Below are positions 37,107 to 40,306 of a stretch of DNA of 40,306 nt, in pieces. The DNA is taken from NCBI GenBank assembly GCA_013043825.1, contig JABDNM010000170.1:1-40306 (forward strand), in the 5' to 3' direction. The stretch comes from Flavobacteriaceae bacterium (GTDB lineage Bacteria; Bacteroidota; Bacteroidia; Flavobacteriales; Flavobacteriaceae). How positions within the stretch are numbered: the first letter of the stretch is position 1; each line of letters starts with the position of its first letter. Made by a program: the position numbers and the translations under genes. Below the pieces are notes generated by a model. That model did not search any database and was not told the origin of the DNA. It was given only the letters and a program-made list of their open reading frames with translations.

Positions 37107-37862
37107 ATGATCAAGGTTGTGCTTTTGGGTTATGGAAACGTAGGCAAACATATGTTTGATGCCTTCTCGAGTTCTTCTAAAGCAAAAATTGTACAAGTCT
37201 ACAATCGATCGAAGAAGGAATTACCATCGAAGATTCCTCAAACCGAATCCTTGAAGGATCTGTGCGAAGCCGATCTGTACCTCATCGCGTCAAGCGACGA
37301 TTCCATCGTATCCATTTCAGGAAAAATTCCTTTTCACGATACCCTGGTCGTGCATACATCGGGCAGCGTCGCCATGGACTCAATATCTGCCAATCATCGC
37401 CGCGGAATATTTTATCCTTTGCAAACCTTTTCCAAAGACCGAAGCGTTGACTTCGCCGAAATTCCCATATGCATTGAAGCTGAAAGTAACTCCGATCTGG
37501 AGTTACTAAGACAACTGGGTACGGCCATCTCAAATAAAGTTGTGGAAGTAGATTCTTCCACCAGGGAAAAACTGCACCTGGCCGCGGTATTTGTCAATAA
37601 TTTCAGTAATCATTTGTACCATATTTCCGAAGAAATACTAACCAAATATGGATTGGACTTTGATCTTCTGAAACCATTACTTCTTGAAACCGCATTGAAG
37701 GTCCAGCAGATGAGTCCGAAAGAAGCTCAAACCGGACCCGCCAGAAGACAGGATTCCAAAACGCTGGAAAAACACTTACATTTGTTGGACGATCCCTTGT
37801 ATCGAACCATCTATAAAGACATGACTCAATCCATCCAAGCAACCTATGGAAAAAAGTTATAA
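37107..37862 (+). CDS. Rossmann-like / DUF2520 domain protein
   Basis: VVLLGYGNVGKHMFDAF; HTSGSVAMDSI; GIFYPLQTFSKDR; LHLAAVFVNNFSNHLYHIS; TGPARRQDSKTLEKHL. Confidence 0.9.
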   Translation: MIKVVLLGYGNVGKHMFDAFSSSSKAKIVQVYNRSKKELPSKIPQTESLKDLCEADLYLIASSDDSIVSISGKIPFHDTLVVHTSGSVAMDSISANHRRGIFYPLQTFSKDRSVDFAEIPICIEAESNSDLELLRQLGTAISNKVVEVDSSTREKLHLAAVFVNNFSNHLYHISEEILTKYGLDFDLLKPLLLETALKVQQMSPKEAQTGPARRQDSKTLEKHLHLLDDPLYRTIYKDMTQSIQATYGKKL

Positions 37863-38379
37863 AGAGTATTTGCAACAGATCAAAACGTTCATTTTCGATG
37901 TGGACGGAGTTCTCACCGATGGCTCCATCCAGGTCACCACACAAGGAGAAATGTTTCGAACCATGAACATCAAGGATGGTTTTGCCCTGAAAACAGCCGT
38001 TGATCAGGGTTTTTATGTATGTGCCATTAGTGGAGGGACTAATGAGGGGGTACGAAAACGTCTGGAAGGGCTTGGTGTGACAGATGTACACCTGGGTGCT
38101 CACAAAAAAACAGAAATACTCGAATCTTATCTGAAAAAGATGAACGTTTCCCCGGAACAAGTGCTTTACATGGGGGATGACATACCAGACCTGGCGGCCC
38201 TTAAGATGGTAGGTCTGCCCTGCTGTCCCCAGGATGCAGTACCCGAGATAAAATATATTTGTAAGTATATTTCACATAAAAAAGGAGGGGAAGGAGCTGT
38301 GCGGGACGTGATAGAACAAGTATTAAAAGTTCAAGGCAAATGGATGAGCAACGGCAGTGCCAGCGCGCAATATGATTGA
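37846..38379 (+). CDS. kdsC: KdsC-like HAD phosphatase (3-deoxy-D-manno-octulosonate 8-phosphate phosphatase family)
   Basis: KTFIFDVDGVLTDGSIQVT; FALKTAVDQGFYVCAISGG; VLYMGDDIPDLAALKMVGLPCCPQDAVPEIK. Confidence 0.85.
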   Translation: MEKSYKEYLQQIKTFIFDVDGVLTDGSIQVTTQGEMFRTMNIKDGFALKTAVDQGFYVCAISGGTNEGVRKRLEGLGVTDVHLGAHKKTEILESYLKKMNVSPEQVLYMGDDIPDLAALKMVGLPCCPQDAVPEIKYICKYISHKKGGEGAVRDVIEQVLKVQGKWMSNGSASAQYD

Positions 38380-39292
38380 TTACCTAAAATTAACACGGCC
38401 GCTTAATCTCTTCATCATCATCCTCACCCAGGCGATGATCAAATACGGTCTACTTGTGCCCCTGGAAGTAAGTACAGCATTGAACAAGTTCCAATTTGGT
38501 TTATTGATCGCAGCAACCCTCTTCACTGCGGCTGCAGGAAATGTGATCAACGATCTTTATGACGTGGCCGTGGACAAGATCAATAAACCGAACAAAGTGA
38601 TCGTAGGTAGAACTGTTTCAGAAAAGGGAGCATTTTATTGGTACATCGTCCTGAATATCCTGGGAGTGGGACTTGGCTTTTATCTGGCAAATAGTATTGG
38701 CCATCCTGGCCTGGCTGCTGTATTTATAATAGTATCGGCTCTTTTATATGCCTATGCAACTCAATTGAAGAACATCCTATTGGGTGGTAATTTGCTTGTT
38801 TCACTACTTGTGGCTATGAGTTTGATCGTGGTGGTGCTCTTCGATATATTTCCGGCCATCCAGGCAAGTCCAGCTACAGGTCAATTACTCGCGACCAAAT
38901 TAATCATGGGATACGCCGGCTTTGCTTTCTACATTAACTTGATAAGGGAGGTTGTCAAGGACATCCAGGATATAGATGGCGATAAGAATGGCGGAAGGAA
39001 TACCCTGGCTATTTCGCTTGGCAGACAGCGAACAGCCAACGTGGTATTTATACTGGGTGCAATTGCTTTGCTCACTGTATTGCTAGTATGTTACGTGCGA
39101 TTGTATCTATTTCAGAAACTATTGGCATATACCATTTTTATGATCGCCGCTCCCCTAATATATTTTTGTGTCAAGGCCTGGAAGGCAAAATCCAAACGAG
39201 ATTTCGCGCATTTGTCACTGGTATTAAAAATTGTTATGCTCACGGGAATAGGTTCTATGTTGTTTTTTGCTGAAATTGCCCCTGAATTATGA
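38372..39292 (+). CDS. UbiA-family prenyltransferase (GGGP synthase-like)
   Basis: NVINDLYDVAVDKINKPNKVIVG (NDxxD) and VVKDIQDIDGDKNGGRNTLAISLG; ORF-track start 38357 is GTG, the ATG is at 38372. Confidence 0.85.
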   Translation: MIDYLKLTRPLNLFIIILTQAMIKYGLLVPLEVSTALNKFQFGLLIAATLFTAAAGNVINDLYDVAVDKINKPNKVIVGRTVSEKGAFYWYIVLNILGVGLGFYLANSIGHPGLAAVFIIVSALLYAYATQLKNILLGGNLLVSLLVAMSLIVVVLFDIFPAIQASPATGQLLATKLIMGYAGFAFYINLIREVVKDIQDIDGDKNGGRNTLAISLGRQRTANVVFILGAIALLTVLLVCYVRLYLFQKLLAYTIFMIAAPLIYFCVKAWKAKSKRDFAHLSLVLKIVMLTGIGSMLFFAEIAPEL

Positions 39293-39882
39293 ACCTGGAT
39301 ACCCAACTTGAATACAAACTGGAAGATGATCGGGTCCTCCTTAAACCACTGAAAAGAGGAGATTTGGTCCACCTATTGCCCTATGCACTATACGAACCTG
39401 AGTTATGGCGGTATTCCCTATTGCCTGCAAACGGTGAAGCGAATATGGAGGCCTATATCGAATTCGCCTTGAAGCAGCACACACTTGGAAACTCTTATCC
39501 CTTTATCGTATTCGATAAACAAAGAGAAGCATATGCCGGCAGCACACGGTTTTACGATATCCAGCCACAACACAAGACTTTACAATTAGGCTACACCTGG
39601 TACGGCAAGGATTTTCAAGGTACCGGTTTGAACAAACATTGCAAATTCCTTTTGCTGGAATTCGCCTTTGAAGCTGTGGGTGCAGAACGTGTAGAATTTA
39701 GAGCAGATGCCAAAAATACCCGAAGTATAGCTGCAATGAAAAGTATAGGCTGTACCGAGGAAGGAATATTGCGCAGCAATTGTACAGCTCCCATGGGACG
39801 AAGAGATAGCATTGTGCTTAGTATCCTCAAAGAGGAGTGGTATAGCACTATAAGGACAACGCTGGAAAACAAACTGAACTAA
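39289..39882 (+). CDS. GNAT family N-acetyltransferase (RimJ/RimL-like)
   Basis: LKPLKRGDL...LGYTWYGKDFQGTGLNKHCKFLLLEFAFE...AERVEFRADAKNTRSIAAMKSIGCTEEGILR. Confidence 0.9.
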   Translation: MNLDTQLEYKLEDDRVLLKPLKRGDLVHLLPYALYEPELWRYSLLPANGEANMEAYIEFALKQHTLGNSYPFIVFDKQREAYAGSTRFYDIQPQHKTLQLGYTWYGKDFQGTGLNKHCKFLLLEFAFEAVGAERVEFRADAKNTRSIAAMKSIGCTEEGILRSNCTAPMGRRDSIVLSILKEEWYSTIRTTLENKLN

Positions 39883-39885
39883 AGC

Positions 39886-40306
39886 ATGCTTAGAGAACTA
39901 CTTAAAGACTATCACATTATACTAGCTTCAGGATCACCCAGGCGAAAACGATTCTTCGAATTGCTCGATCTGGATTTCGTGGTAGACGTTCGCGAAGTAG
40001 AGGAGATTTATCCTCCCGAATTAAAAGGTCCTGCAATCACCGACTACCTGGCCCGATTAAAAGCCTCGGCCTTCACTGAACTTGCCGATAATGCCATTCT
40101 AGTTACCAGTGACACAATCGTGTGGAAGGACCACCAAGCCATAGGTAAGCCGGCGAACGAAGCAGAAGCCAGATCAATGCTTCGAAATCTAAGCGGAACC
40201 GTACACGAGGTCTATTCATCGGTGTGTTTTACATCCAAAAAGGGACAGCGAACGGTAAACGATCGAACTAAGGTCTGGTTCAAGGAGCTTGCCAACGAAG
40301 AGATAG
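39886..40306 (+). CDS. maf: Maf family nucleotide pyrophosphatase, 3' end outside window
   Basis: MLRELLKDYHIILASGSPRRKRFFELLDLDF...VTSDTIVWKDHQAIGKPANEAEARSMLRNLSGTVHEVYSSV; not in ORF track because there is no stop in the window. Confidence 0.92.
   Translation, partial: MLRELLKDYHIILASGSPRRKRFFELLDLDFVVDVREVEEIYPPELKGPAITDYLARLKASAFTELADNAILVTSDTIVWKDHQAIGKPANEAEARSMLRNLSGTVHEVYSSVCFTSKKGQRTVNDRTKVWFKELANEEI

Noticed and set aside
1-40306. CRISPR array, tRNA/rRNA genes, transposon, prophage or obvious defence island
   Set aside because: Scanned for regular direct repeats with spacers, RNA gene signatures, transposase or integrase motifs and defence-protein motifs; none found.

Overview
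This is an ordinary-looking chromosomal segment of a marine-type Bacteroidetes (Flavobacteriaceae-like) genome. Supporting signs are a T9SS sorting tail, YfhO, an outer-membrane beta-barrel receptor, fused CcsBA, a 7TMR-DISM protein, and TAnnTTTG-type -7 boxes. I support about 36 protein-coding genes. I saw no rRNA, tRNA, CRISPR array, transposase or phage module. ORF-track corrections: prfB needs a +1 programmed frameshift and really starts at 21479; a 57-aa gene (30467-30640, minus) is missing because it falls below the length cutoff; the partial Maf gene at the right edge is missing because its stop is outside the window; several starts are over-extended. Most interesting regions: (1) tandem paralogous secreted proteins (470-1105 and 1424-2845) sharing a sigma54-like upstream element and a 3' motif, one with an acidic/Trp tail and one with a basic 20-aa-repeat tail; (2) a candidate sulfonolipid (capnine/sulfobacin-type) locus made of a cysteine-synthase-like PLP enzyme, an SPT/KBL-type acyltransferase and a GNAT-like protein (8186-11783); (3) an OmpA protein carrying two different periodic repeat arrays, with an 11-bp inverted repeat upstream; (4) two putative membrane-embedded transcription regulators (24263-25396 and 32369-33673). 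All family assignments come from reading sequence motifs; no database search was run.
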